Below are positions 26,001-35,086 of a stretch of DNA of 64,000 nucleotides, piece after piece (positions within the stretch are counted from its first letter, which is position 1; each line of letters begins with the position of its first letter). Made by a program: the position numbers and the translations under genes. Source of the DNA: Paraburkholderia madseniana. Its GTDB lineage: Bacteria; Pseudomonadota; Gammaproteobacteria; Burkholderiales; Burkholderiaceae. The stretch spans positions 1-64,000 of the forward strand of contig NZ_VOSW01000017.1 of NCBI RefSeq assembly GCF_009690905.1, read 5' to 3'. The notes under the pieces are model-generated. The model searched no databases. It was not told the DNA's origin and saw only the letters and a program-made list of their open reading frames with translations.

Positions 26001-26846
26001 CTACACCCCATCGCTGCCATACCGCAGCGGTGCGCTCTTTAGCACGAGCGCCATCAACTGCCGCCGCGAATCGACACCTAGCTTCGCAAACGCCCGCTTC
26101 GCATAGGTCTCGACGGTCGAAGGCTTCAGTCCCATCGATTGCGCGATCGCCGGTGTTGTCATTCCCTGGATGAACGACGAGCACACATGCGTTTCGCGCG
26201 ACGTCAGCTTGCCGTGCAATTGCGGAAGCCACTGCGCGAGCAGATTGTTGTCCGACGTATCCGGGCGGCCGTCGTCCGGCGAGATCGCGCCGATCAGCCG
26301 CTTGTGCACCGCCGCCAGCGGCAGCACGACGTGCGCGAACTGTTTCAGCAGGCTCAACTCCTTCAGCGAAAACGACGGCAGGCGCCGTGAGCGCGCCATC
26401 GATATCGAGTATCGCGTGCCGTTCGTCACGCCGAAGACCACGCATTCATCGTGGATGTTGCCGATGTCGAAGAACAGATGCCGGAGCTCGCTCGCGACTT
26501 TCTGCGCGGAGATCTGGATCAACTGCACATCGCGCCTGTCTGCGATTCCCTCATAGGTCGCGTCCTCGCTCGCGTAGCTCCGGTAATAGTCCCGCATCAC
26601 CTGTTCGACAAGCTCACGATCGCGGCCGAAGCTCCCGATCCATCCGATGCTGCGCTGGCCGGACGGAGACACGCGTTCGTAATCCAGATGCACCGCGTCG
26701 AAGTCGACGAAGCGCACGAGACTTTCATACACGACCTGCATGAACTGCGGAGCGCCGACGGCCTGCGCGATGTCGCCCAACGTCTCGGTCACGAACGCGA
26801 CCTGACTGAGCTGGAGATCCGGGGAAGGGGGCGCGGCGTTCATCAC
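26001..26846 (-). CDS. LuxR-type HTH transcriptional regulator
   Basis: Regulator of 281 residues with a C-terminal LuxR HTH (about 205-265: LTSRETHVCSSFIQGMTT and PSTVETYAKRAFAKLGV). The N-terminal region (1-190) is a GAF- or autoinducer-like sensing domain without recognised ligand residues. No luxI synthase gene is near. It is divergent from the polyamine-type locus that starts at 27133, so it is probably that locus's regulator and senses its substrate rather than a quorum signal. Confidence 0.85.
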   Translation of the reverse strand: MMNAAPPSPDLQLSQVAFVTETLGDIAQAVGAPQFMQVVYESLVRFVDFDAVHLDYERVSPSGQRSIGWIGSFGRDRELVEQVMRDYYRSYASEDATYEGIADRRDVQLIQISAQKVASELRHLFFDIGNIHDECVVFGVTNGTRYSISMARSRRLPSFSLKELSLLKQFAHVVLPLAAVHKRLIGAISPDDGRPDTSDNNLLAQWLPQLHGKLTSRETHVCSSFIQGMTTPAIAQSMGLKPSTVETYAKRAFAKLGVDSRRQLMALVLKSAPLRYGSDGV

Positions 26847-27132
26847 TTCTGTTCTCGGTTAATTCTGGGTGGCGCTACTGGTACCACGACAAATTCCCCA
26901 TGCCTACACGGGAATGCACCCAAACCACCGTTATCGGCGATGAAGCTTGTCCTTTGTTCCCGGGACAGACGACCCGTACCACGATCTTTACAGTGCTCTA
27001 CAAGCTGAACCGAAGGAGACACGGCGTTCAGTCCGCACGTCGACGATCGCCTCGCGACGCATTGACGAGTTTGCTTACCGGCGGCATCCGCATGGGTCGG
27101 AGCGGCCAATTCACACTATCAGGAGATTTCCT
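26847..27132. promoter_or_regulatory. divergent control region of the polyamine-type locus
   Basis: This 286-bp gap separates the LuxR-type regulator from the binding-protein gene. It contains TGGTACCA (26879-26886) and two co-directional copies of GTACCACGA (26881-26889 and 26976-26984), which are possible regulator sites. AGGAG at 27121-27125 is the ribosome-binding site of the binding-protein gene. No -35/-10 pair stands out. Confidence 0.3.
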
Positions 27133-28254
27133 ATGCGTGCCCGTTTTCGTCGCTGCCCGGTCATCAGGATCGTCTTCGCCGCATCAGCCAGCCTCGCGTT
27201 CGCGGCTAGCCAGTCCGTGCTGGCCGGCGACACCAATCTGAACGTTTACAACTGGTCCGAGTACATCGCGAAGGACACGGTGCCGAACTTCGAGAAGCAG
27301 ACCGGCATCAAGGTGCGCTACGACAGCTATGACAGCGACGACACACTGCAGACCAAGCTGCTCACCGGCAGTTCCGGCTACGACATCGTCGTGCCGACGT
27401 CGAACTACCTCGCGCGGCAAATCCAGGCGGGCGTCTACCAGAAGCTCGACAAGTCGAAGATCCCGAACCTTGCGAACCTCGACCCGGCGCTGATGAAGAT
27501 GGTCGCGAAGGCCGATCCGGGCAACCAGTACGGTGTGCCGTGGGCGTGGGGCACGACGGGGGTCGGCTACAACGTCGAGGCGGTCAGGAAGCGGCTTGGC
27601 GACAACGCGCCGACCGATAGCTGGGCGCTGCTGTTCGATCCGGCGAACGTGTCGAAACTGAAGGGCTGCGGCGTGTCGCTGCTCGACGCGCCTGACGCGG
27701 CATTCTCAGCGGTGCTGCAATACATGGGCAAGGATCCGGAGAGCAAGAACCCGGCGGACTATCAGGCGGCCTACGAGGTGCTGAAGACGATTCGTCCGTA
27801 CATCACGCAGTTCAATTCGGTGGGCTATGCGGACGATCTCGCGAACGGCGACGTGTGCGTGGTGCTCGGCTGGTCTGGCGATGTCAGCCTCGCGGGTCGG
27901 CGCTCGGTGGAGGCGAAACACGGATACCAGATCCGCTACGTGAATCCGAAGGAAGGCGGCCTGCTGTGGTTCGACGTGATGGGGATCCCGAAGGATGCGC
28001 CGAATCCCGAGGCGGCGTTGAAGTGGATCAACTACATTGAGGACCCGAAGACCAACGCGGCAATCACGAACGAGATTGCCTATCCGACCGCGAACAAGGC
28101 CGCACGCCCGTTCGTGAAACCGGAGATCTCCCAGGATCCGGACGTCTACCTGCCTGACAGCGTGCTCGCCAGAATGGCGCTCGCGATGCCGATAAGCGCG
28201 GAGATCACACGGCTGCAGAACCGTTTGTGGCTGCGGTTGAAGTCGGGTGGTTGA
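27133..28254 (+). CDS. polyamine-type ABC transporter substrate-binding protein (PotF-like)
   Basis: Periplasmic binding protein of the spermidine/putrescine family, 373 residues. It has a signal peptide (1-31, hydrophobic core IVFAASASLAFAAS) and the mature start NLNVYNWSEYIAKDTVPNFEKQTG, which is characteristic of PotD/PotF. Also typical are GSSGYDIVVPTSNYLARQIQAG and PWAWGTTGVGYN. AGGAG at 27121 fixes ATG 27133; the frame is open further up to 26947. No PotGHI permease genes follow. Instead a porin-like gene and putrescine-type oxidation genes do, which supports polyamine or a related amine as ligand. Confidence 0.9.
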   Translation: MRARFRRCPVIRIVFAASASLAFAASQSVLAGDTNLNVYNWSEYIAKDTVPNFEKQTGIKVRYDSYDSDDTLQTKLLTGSSGYDIVVPTSNYLARQIQAGVYQKLDKSKIPNLANLDPALMKMVAKADPGNQYGVPWAWGTTGVGYNVEAVRKRLGDNAPTDSWALLFDPANVSKLKGCGVSLLDAPDAAFSAVLQYMGKDPESKNPADYQAAYEVLKTIRPYITQFNSVGYADDLANGDVCVVLGWSGDVSLAGRRSVEAKHGYQIRYVNPKEGGLLWFDVMGIPKDAPNPEAALKWINYIEDPKTNAAITNEIAYPTANKAARPFVKPEISQDPDVYLPDSVLARMALAMPISAEITRLQNRLWLRLKSGG

Positions 28255-28289
28255 GGAATCCGAAGCAAATAACAACAGAGGGACGTTTC

Positions 28290-29828
28290 ATGAAGAAGAG
28301 GTTAATCAGCGTGCTGGTGGCTGGGGTGCTGCCGGGGCTGGCCGCAGCGAGTCCGACCGGCGATCAGATCAAGGCGCTGCAGCGGCAACTCGCTGCGCTG
28401 CAGCAGGAGGTCAAAGGGCTGCAGTCGCAGCTTGCCGCGAAGCCCGTGTCCACGCCGGCGCCGGCGCGCACGGCCGCTGCCGATCCGTCGTCGGCGGACT
28501 ACGGCCAGGCGCCGGCGGTGCTGACCAACGACGAGGTTGCCGAGTTGAAGCAGCAGACCGCGAACCAGCAGCTGAAAGTCGACGCGCTGACCGACGCCGC
28601 TCGGACCGGCCCGATCGCGGGGCTGTCGGTGACCGGCTACATCGATCCTACCTATCTGTATAACCGAGCGGCAGGCACGTCGTCATTCCAGTTTGCGAAC
28701 CACGAGAACGCATACCAGTACTACAACAGCACGTTCGGCGATCTGTACCTCGATATCAAGAAGATGTTCGGCGTCGGTCCGATGGCGCCCTCCGTAGAGG
28801 TGACCCTGATGCCAAACCGGGGCGCCGGGATGTACCTGATGAACGAACACAGCGAAAGCGGGTTCAACATTTTGAATACCGCGATCGCGACGGTGCCGCT
28901 GACGCCGACCACGTCGGTCGTCGCCGGACTGATGCCGGGGCTGAGCGGCTACGAGATGCAGCAGTCGAACCAGATGCTGACGCTCACGCACAACCTGCTG
29001 TATGACTTCTCGGATCCGGGCAGCTCGATCGGCGCCGGCGTCAACTACACCGGTGACCAATGGGCATGGAAGTTCGTGCTCGGCAACGAGCAGTTCCGCA
29101 CCGCCGGCTCGGTGACGCAGACCGGCACGAACGCGTTCGGCGATCCGATCACGACGAGCAATCGCATGCCGACGTTCAGCGCGCGGGTGGACTATCTGCG
29201 CGGCAGCCAGCTCGACGTCGGCGGCTCGTTCAGCATCGGCCGGCAGACGCTGCCGAGCGCGATCGACCCATCGACAGGCTCGGTCAGCTACGGCTGGGGC
29301 GGCCAGGCGCCGAACGGCTACGGCACGTTCTTCTTCACCGAAGCCGATATGACGTACGCGCTGGCCGACGTCCAGTACAACGCCGAAATCGACTACGGCC
29401 AGCAGCAGAATGCCGCGTGGAACGGCGGCCAGGCGCAGTGGTACGGATTGTCGCTGCTCGCGCATCGGAAGTTCAGGCTGCCGGTGATCGGGCGAATGGG
29501 CGTGACGGCGCGCTACGACCTGCTGGTTGACAGCAAGAACGGTGGCGGGGGTGGTGGGATCGCCCTCAACGGCAACGGGATGGATCCGTATAACGGCTTC
29601 GGCATCGACGTGAATTGCCTCGGGGCATCGAGCAATCACGGCTTCGAATGCAAGGGCGCGACGCGCCAGGACGCCGCGCTCGACCTGCTGTTCTATCCGA
29701 CCCAGCAGATCACTGTGAAGGTCGAATACCGGCACGATTGGGCGAACCGTCAGGTGTTCCTGCGCAATGACGGTACGTATGCCAGGTCGAACGACCTGCT
29801 TGCCGCGCAATTCCTCTATTCTTTCTGA
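28290..29828 (+). CDS. DUF3138-like outer-membrane/porin-like protein
   Basis: Secreted protein of 512 residues. A signal peptide (about 1-21, MKKRLISVLVAGVLPGLAAA) is followed by a heptad-like coiled coil (about 24-50, IKALQRQLAALQQEVKGLQ) and then a beta-strand-rich domain ending in an aromatic residue (LLAAQFLYSF), as in outer-membrane barrels. The pattern fits the Burkholderiaceae DUF3138 family. Start set by GAGGGA before ATG 28290. It lies between the polyamine-type binding protein and the oxidase, so it may be the outer-membrane entry for the same substrate. Confidence 0.82.
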   Translation: MKKRLISVLVAGVLPGLAAASPTGDQIKALQRQLAALQQEVKGLQSQLAAKPVSTPAPARTAAADPSSADYGQAPAVLTNDEVAELKQQTANQQLKVDALTDAARTGPIAGLSVTGYIDPTYLYNRAAGTSSFQFANHENAYQYYNSTFGDLYLDIKKMFGVGPMAPSVEVTLMPNRGAGMYLMNEHSESGFNILNTAIATVPLTPTTSVVAGLMPGLSGYEMQQSNQMLTLTHNLLYDFSDPGSSIGAGVNYTGDQWAWKFVLGNEQFRTAGSVTQTGTNAFGDPITTSNRMPTFSARVDYLRGSQLDVGGSFSIGRQTLPSAIDPSTGSVSYGWGGQAPNGYGTFFFTEADMTYALADVQYNAEIDYGQQQNAAWNGGQAQWYGLSLLAHRKFRLPVIGRMGVTARYDLLVDSKNGGGGGGIALNGNGMDPYNGFGIDVNCLGASSNHGFECKGATRQDAALDLLFYPTQQITVKVEYRHDWANRQVFLRNDGTYARSNDLLAAQFLYSF

Positions 29829-29885
29829 TGCGATGCCGGCGCCGGCCTGAGGAAACAGGGCCGCTGCGGATCGCGAGGTTTTGTC

Positions 29886-31178
29886 ATGCTCAAGTTTGAA
29901 AATCAGACGCACGTCCCGTCCTATTACGCGGCTACCGCGAACGACCGGACGTCTCATCCAACGCTCGATGCATCGGTATCCGCCGACGTCTGCGTGATCG
30001 GCGGTGGGCTCACAGGCCTTTCCACTGCGCTCAATCTCGCCGAACGCGGCTACTCGATCGTGCTGCTCGAGGCGTCGAAGATCGGCTGGGGCGCGAGCGG
30101 CCGCAACGGCGGCCAGCTGATCGCGGGTTATTCGTGTGACATCGATACGTTCTCGTCCTTCATGCCGGAAGAAGACGTGCGGCGCGTCTGGGCGATGGGG
30201 CTCGAGTCGGTGGAGCTCGTCAAGGAGCGGGTCGCGAAGCATCAGATCGATTGCGACCTGACGTTCGGCTACCTGACCGCGGCAAACAAGCCGCGCCATG
30301 TCGACGCGCTGCGTGCCTGGGCAGAAGCCGCCGAGTTGCGCTTCGGCTATCGCGGGTACCGGTATGTCGAGCGTGACGAGATGCGTCAGGTCGTCGCTTC
30401 GGATCGCTACCTGGGTGGGCTCCACCACGACGGCAGCGGTCATCTGCATCCGCTCAACTACACGCTCGGCCTGGCGCGCGCGGCACGTGACGCGGGGGTG
30501 TCGATCCACGAGGACACGAGCGCGCAGGCAATCGGGAAGACCGCGCAAGGTCATCGCGTGACGAGCGCGCGCGGGCAGGTGGACGCGCGCTACGTCGTGC
30601 TCGCGGGTAACGCCTACCTCGGCCGGCTCGCGCCGGCGCTTGCGCGCAAGATCATGCCGGTGGCGACGTACCTCATTGCGACCGAACCGCTCGGCGACGC
30701 AAGGGCGAGCGATCCGATGCCAACGGATGTGGCGATCAGCGACTGCAATGCGGCGCTCGACTATTTCCGCTTGACGAAGGATCGCCGGATGCTGTGGGGC
30801 GGCAAGGCGAGCAGCTCGACCCGCACGCCGCGCGAGCTCGCCGCCGCCATGCGGCGGGACATGCTCAAGACGTTTCCGCAGCTCGCTGACGCGAAGATCG
30901 ACTACGCGTGGGGCGGCTTCGTCGACGCGACGATGAATCGCGCGCCGCATTTCGGCCGCCTCGAGCCGACCGTGTATTTCGCACAAGGGTTTTCCGGGCA
31001 CGGCGTGAACGTCACGGGACTCGCGGGCCGGCTCATTGCGGAAGCGATCGATGCGCAGGCGGCCCGCTTCGACCTGTTCGGCAAGATCCGACACCGCGAC
31101 TTCCCGGGCGGACGCCTGCTGCGCTCGCCGATGCTGATGCTCGCGATGACCTGGCACCGGATGATGGACGCGTTTTGA
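29886..31178 (+). CDS. FAD-dependent amine oxidoreductase, PuuB-like
   Basis: Flavoprotein of the DAO family, 430 residues, resembling gamma-glutamylputrescine oxidase. FAD-binding motif VIGGGLTGLSTALNLAERG (37-55), WGASGRNGGQ, and C-terminal YAWGGFVDATMNRAPHFG and GFSGHGVNVTGLAG. PuuB oxidises the terminal amine of gamma-glutamylputrescine to an aldehyde with H2O2 release. Here the neighbours are a cupin, an amidase and a PuuC-like dehydrogenase, so the product aldehyde is probably oxidised by the 33179 gene. A gamma-glutamylated substrate is not assured since no ligase gene is in the window. Confidence 0.85.
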   Translation: MLKFENQTHVPSYYAATANDRTSHPTLDASVSADVCVIGGGLTGLSTALNLAERGYSIVLLEASKIGWGASGRNGGQLIAGYSCDIDTFSSFMPEEDVRRVWAMGLESVELVKERVAKHQIDCDLTFGYLTAANKPRHVDALRAWAEAAELRFGYRGYRYVERDEMRQVVASDRYLGGLHHDGSGHLHPLNYTLGLARAARDAGVSIHEDTSAQAIGKTAQGHRVTSARGQVDARYVVLAGNAYLGRLAPALARKIMPVATYLIATEPLGDARASDPMPTDVAISDCNAALDYFRLTKDRRMLWGGKASSSTRTPRELAAAMRRDMLKTFPQLADAKIDYAWGGFVDATMNRAPHFGRLEPTVYFAQGFSGHGVNVTGLAGRLIAEAIDAQAARFDLFGKIRHRDFPGGRLLRSPMLMLAMTWHRMMDAF

Positions 31179-31251
31179 GCCGGTGCCAGCCGGTTCGTCC
31201 GGCCGCGCGGCAACCGACCTGAATCGAACATTGCACACCTTCGAGGCGCTT

Positions 31252-31632
31252 ATGACAGACATCACCCATATCGTGGACCTGATGCGGGACCCCGCGGATC
31301 TGACCCAGTCCCGCGTGCCGCGCGGGCTGCTGCTGGCCGGCAATCCGATGCAGACGCTCACGCATCACTACATCAGTGCTTGCGGACAGTTCAGTTCCGG
31401 CATCTGGGAGAGCACGCCCGGCCATTGGACGATCGAGTACGACGAATCCGAGTACTGTGAGATGTTGAGTGGCGTGGTGATCGTGCGTGACATGCAGGGG
31501 AGCGAAAAGGTGCTGCGCGCCGGGGATCGCTTCGTAATTCCCTCGGGCTTTCGCGGCACCTGGGAGGTCGTGGAGGCGTGCAGGAAGATCTATGCGTCGC
31601 ACGCCCCGCAAGTCGAGCCGTCCCACGCATAG
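31252..31632 (+). CDS. cupin (DUF861-type) protein
   Basis: Small cupin of 126 residues. The segment SGIWESTPGHWTIEYDESEYCEMLSG (read in parts) and the turn VLRAGDRFVIPSGFRGTWEV are the two cupin motifs of the DUF861 / cupin_3 group. Such proteins often sit in putrescine and amino-acid catabolic loci; their role is undetermined. ATG 31252 lies after GAGG. It is translated between the oxidase and the amidase genes. Confidence 0.82.
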   Translation: MTDITHIVDLMRDPADLTQSRVPRGLLLAGNPMQTLTHHYISACGQFSSGIWESTPGHWTIEYDESEYCEMLSGVVIVRDMQGSEKVLRAGDRFVIPSGFRGTWEVVEACRKIYASHAPQVEPSHA

Positions 31633-31684
31633 CGCGACAGTTCGACTTGCAACGTCAATCATCGGAATCAACCAGGAGCATGAC

Positions 31685-33115
31685 ATGACTCAGGATTTGT
31701 GGCGTCTGAGCGCTACGGAAATGGTCGAACGCGTCGCGCGTCGCGACGTGTCGTCGGCGGAACTCACGCAGAGTTGTCTACGGCGGCTCGAGGATGTGAA
31801 TCCGCGCATCAACGCGATTGTCGACGTGCTGGCCGACAGCGCACTGCTGGCCGCGTCGCAGGCCGATGCGGCGATCGCGCGGCGCGAGCCGGTCGGACCG
31901 CTCCACGGCGTGCCGGTGACGGTCAAGATCAATGTCGATATGGCTGGCCGCGCGACGACTAACGGCGTGAGCGCGTTCAAGGATCTCGTCGCGGGGGAGG
32001 ACAGCCCTGTGGTCGCGAACCTGCGCAAGGCTGGCGCGATCGTGATCGGCCGCAGTAACGCACCGGCGTTCTCATATCGCTGGTTCACCGACAACGACCT
32101 GCATGGCCGCACGCTGAATCCATGGAATCCGCGGCTAACGCCGGGGGGCTCCAGCGGCGGGGCAGCGGCTGCGGTTGCCGCTGGTATCGGCGCGATCGCG
32201 CACGGCAATGACCTCGGCGGCTCGATCCGCTACCCGGCCTACGCATGCGGTGTCGCGGGACTGCGGCCGAGCACCGGCCGCGTACCCGCGTACAACCCGA
32301 CGCAGGTAAAAGACCGGACGCTTGCTGTCCAGCTCGCGTTGGTGCAGGGACCGCTGGCGAGAACGGTCGGCGACCTGCGCATTGCGCTGGAGGCGATGGC
32401 AGGCGGTGATCCGCGCGACGCATGGTGGATGCCGGTAGAGCCGCCTGGCCAGCGCGCGCCGCTTCCTGCGCGTGTCGCCGTCTGTACGGAACTGCCGGGC
32501 CTCCGTTCCGACGCTGCGGTCGTCGACGCGATCCGGCAGGCGGCAGGCTGGCTCGAGGAGGCGGGCTGCATCGTCGAAGAAGCCGTCCCACCGCAGATGA
32601 CCGAAGCGAGCGCGCTATGGCTGGACCTCGTCACTAATGAAGCGAGGGGTGGTCTCGGCGACGTCATCATGCAGCATGGCGACGACGCGATTCGTACGGC
32701 ATTCGGCAGCCAGCGCCGGCTTGCCGCGCCGCTCGACCTGGCTGGCTACATGAACGGTCTGGCGCGACGCACCGGGCTGTTACGCGACTGGCAGCATTTC
32801 TTCGAGCGCTATCCGCTGCTGCTGATGCCGGTCTCATGCGCGCAGCCTTTCGCGATCGACGAGGACCAGCGCGGCGACGACGCGATGCGGCACATCCTCG
32901 ACATGCAGAGTCCGCTGATCGCGACCGCGCTGCTCGGATTGCCGGGGCTGTCCGTGCCGACCGGCGTGCGCGACGGTGTGCCGATGGGCGTTCAGCTTGT
33001 CGCCGGCCGCTTTCAGGAGGCGCTGTGTCTCGCCGCGGGTGAAGTGATCGAAGCGCGCGCGGGAATTTGCACACCGATCGATCCAGTCGGTTCGGCGACG
33101 CGTTTCGCGGGTTGA
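31685..33115 (+). CDS. amidase-signature family hydrolase
   Basis: Amidase of 476 residues with the Ser-cisSer-Lys triad K81, S156 and S180; spacings of 75 and 24 equal those of fatty acid amide hydrolase (K142, S217, S241). The signature PGGSSGGAAAAVAAG is complete. It hydrolyses a C-N amide bond. In this setting it could release glutamate or another acyl group from an acylated gamma-amino acid, replacing the missing PuuD, or act on an amide substrate of the locus. AGGAG at 31674-31678 fixes ATG 31685; the frame is open to 31592 inside the cupin gene. Confidence 0.88.
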   Translation: MTQDLWRLSATEMVERVARRDVSSAELTQSCLRRLEDVNPRINAIVDVLADSALLAASQADAAIARREPVGPLHGVPVTVKINVDMAGRATTNGVSAFKDLVAGEDSPVVANLRKAGAIVIGRSNAPAFSYRWFTDNDLHGRTLNPWNPRLTPGGSSGGAAAAVAAGIGAIAHGNDLGGSIRYPAYACGVAGLRPSTGRVPAYNPTQVKDRTLAVQLALVQGPLARTVGDLRIALEAMAGGDPRDAWWMPVEPPGQRAPLPARVAVCTELPGLRSDAAVVDAIRQAAGWLEEAGCIVEEAVPPQMTEASALWLDLVTNEARGGLGDVIMQHGDDAIRTAFGSQRRLAAPLDLAGYMNGLARRTGLLRDWQHFFERYPLLLMPVSCAQPFAIDEDQRGDDAMRHILDMQSPLIATALLGLPGLSVPTGVRDGVPMGVQLVAGRFQEALCLAAGEVIEARAGICTPIDPVGSATRFAG

Positions 33116-33178
33116 GACGAGGACAGGTAACGAGGCACGTGGTGTGCCTGTCAAACAATGGTGAATATAGGCATCCTG

Positions 33179-34672
33179 ATGAATAAGAAAACTTTCTCAG
33201 ACTGGCAGAATAAAGCCGCCGGCATGGAAATCGAAGGGCGTGCATTTATCGATGGTGCGCTGCGCCACGCTCACAGCGAAAAGACATTCGCCTGTGTGAG
33301 CCCGATCGATGGCCGCGTGCTGGTCCAGGTCGCTGACTGCGGTGAAGCGGATGTCGACGCGGCCGTGACGGCGGCCCGGCGGGCATTCGACACGCAGGTA
33401 TGGGCGGGCATGAATCCACGCGATCGTAAGGCCGTGCTGCTGCGCTGGGCTGCCTTGATGCGTGAGCACCTCGAGGAGCTGGCTTTGCTCGAAACGCTCG
33501 ATGCGGGCAAGCCGATCGGCGACACCACGGCCATCGACATACCGGCTGCAGCGCACTGTGTCGAATGGTATGCCGAGGCGATCGACAAGATGGGCGGCGA
33601 GATCGTGCCGGCCGACCATCATCTCGTCGGCCTCGTGACACGCGAGCCCGTTGGTGTCGTCGCTGCGGTGGTGCCATGGAACTTTCCACTGCTGATGGCG
33701 GCGTGGAAGTTCGCCCCGGCGCTTGCTGTCGGTAACAGTGTGGTTCTCAAACCATCGGAGAAATCGCCTCTCACCGCGATTCGCGTCGCCCGCCTGGCGC
33801 ACGAGGCAGGCCTGCCGCCCGGTGTATTCAACGTCGTGCCGGGTGGCGCCGAACCAGGCAGGTTGCTCGCGCTGCACCACGGCGTCGACTGCATCGCGTT
33901 CACCGGCTCGACGAGGACCGGAAGGCAGATCATGGAATGCGCGGCGCAATCCAATCTGAAGCGCGTGTGGCTCGAACTCGGGGGTAAGTCAGCGAACATC
34001 GTGCTGCCTGATTACCCCGATCTCGATCGCGCAGCGAAGGCGGCGGCCGACGCGATTTTCTTCAACATGGGCGAGGTGTGCACGGCGGGTTCGAGGCTCC
34101 TCGTGCACCGGGATATCAAGGACGCGTTCGTCGCGAAGGTGGCCGCTGCGGCACATGCCTATGAGCCGGGTCATCCGCTTGATCCGTCGGTGACGATGGG
34201 ACCTATCGTCGACCGTATCCAGTTCGAGCGCGTGGCGGCCTATATCGACGCAGGTCGCCGGGAAGGCCGGCTTGTGACGGGCGGCGCGCGAGTCAGGGAG
34301 GAAACCGGCGGCTTCTATGTCGAACCGACCGTGTTCGAGGTCAAGCCGGATGCGAAGATTGCCCGGGAAGAAATCTTCGGGCCGGTTCTGTCCGTGATCG
34401 AGTTCGATCACGTCGACGAAGCGGTGCACATCGCAAACGACACTGAATACGGCCTCGCGGCTGCCGTATGGTCGGGCGATCTGGCGACTGCGCACGAGGT
34501 GGCGAGGCGCCTGCGCGCAGGAACAGTCTGGATTAACGGCTACAACGAAGGGGCCGACGACATGAATTTTCCGTTCGGCGGTTACAAGCAGTCGGGTAAC
34601 GGCCGCGACAAGTCTCTGCACGCGCTCGAGAAATATACGGAGTTGAAGTCGACGATCGTGCGGCTGCGCTAG
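33179..34672 (+). CDS. puuC: aldehyde dehydrogenase, PuuC-like
   Basis: NAD(P)-dependent aldehyde dehydrogenase, about 497 residues, resembling gamma-glutamyl-gamma-aminobutyraldehyde dehydrogenase. It has PWNFPLLMAAWKFAPALA, FTGSTRTGRQIM, the general base in WLELGGKSANIV, the nucleophile in GEVCTAGSRLLVH and the C-terminal NFPFGGYKQSGNGRDKS. The residues KTFSDWQNKAAGMEIEGRAFI near the N-terminus are typical of PuuC. ATG 33179 is preceded by AGG; an ATG at 33158 is the alternative. Last gene of the locus. Confidence 0.87.
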   Translation: MNKKTFSDWQNKAAGMEIEGRAFIDGALRHAHSEKTFACVSPIDGRVLVQVADCGEADVDAAVTAARRAFDTQVWAGMNPRDRKAVLLRWAALMREHLEELALLETLDAGKPIGDTTAIDIPAAAHCVEWYAEAIDKMGGEIVPADHHLVGLVTREPVGVVAAVVPWNFPLLMAAWKFAPALAVGNSVVLKPSEKSPLTAIRVARLAHEAGLPPGVFNVVPGGAEPGRLLALHHGVDCIAFTGSTRTGRQIMECAAQSNLKRVWLELGGKSANIVLPDYPDLDRAAKAAADAIFFNMGEVCTAGSRLLVHRDIKDAFVAKVAAAAHAYEPGHPLDPSVTMGPIVDRIQFERVAAYIDAGRREGRLVTGGARVREETGGFYVEPTVFEVKPDAKIAREEIFGPVLSVIEFDHVDEAVHIANDTEYGLAAAVWSGDLATAHEVARRLRAGTVWINGYNEGADDMNFPFGGYKQSGNGRDKSLHALEKYTELKSTIVRLR

Positions 34673-34754
34673 GTGATGTTCAGGCTCGCACCGAAAGTTT
34701 TTCGGCGCGATCTAATAGCCCGCTGAGCCCCCCGCAACGGCTGACAACCGGAAA

Positions 34755-34991
34755 CTAAGGGGCGGATGCCGCCTCGGTGCTTCCGGCCTTTTGAGGCGCG
34801 ACTTTCTGGGGAGTGGTCTTGTGGTGAGATTTCTTGCCTGCGCTATGAGCCTTTTGTTCGGCTTTCCGTTGCGTGTCCTGCATCTGCTTCGTCCCGGGGG
34901 TGCCTGTCTGTGCCACGACTTCCGGGGCGAAAGCGAATGACACAGCAAGACTTGCAGCGACTGCCAGCGAAACCGCGTAACGACTTTTCAT
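34755..34991 (-). CDS. small secreted basic protein
   Basis: Protein of 78 residues with a signal peptide (1-27, AVSLAVAASLAVSFAFA core, cut near VVAQ) and a mature part rich in Lys, Gln, Ala and His (about 50-75: KKSHHKTTPQK). Not recognised as a named family; similar short basic secreted proteins are common in Burkholderiaceae. A GGGAGAG stretch just upstream of the ATG is a good ribosome-binding site. Stands alone between convergent and co-directional genes. Confidence 0.7.
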   Translation of the reverse strand: MKSRYAVSLAVAASLAVSFAFAPEVVAQTGTPGTKQMQDTQRKAEQKAHSAGKKSHHKTTPQKVAPQKAGSTEAASAP

Positions 34992-35086
34992 GGTTCTCTC
35001 CCAAGTCAGACGCCGGGGGGCGTGACCAAGACATCAATCTACTCCATTGATGGCATGGCCGCGACCTTGTGCGTGTGCGCCGGCGT

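Noticed and set aside
26001..26846. Quorum-sensing LuxR receptor
   Set aside because: No luxI-type gene nearby and the N-terminal domain lacks recognisable autoinducer-binding residues; place suggests a catabolic regulator.
28683..31361. 892-codon open frame on the minus strand
   Set aside because: It lies antisense to the DUF3138-like and PuuB-like genes, is Arg/His/Val rich without any family motif, and results from GC-biased third positions of the real genes.
34686..34706. Terminator after the PuuC-like gene
   Set aside because: CCGAAA and TTTCGG form a short stem, but the loop is small and no T-run follows.
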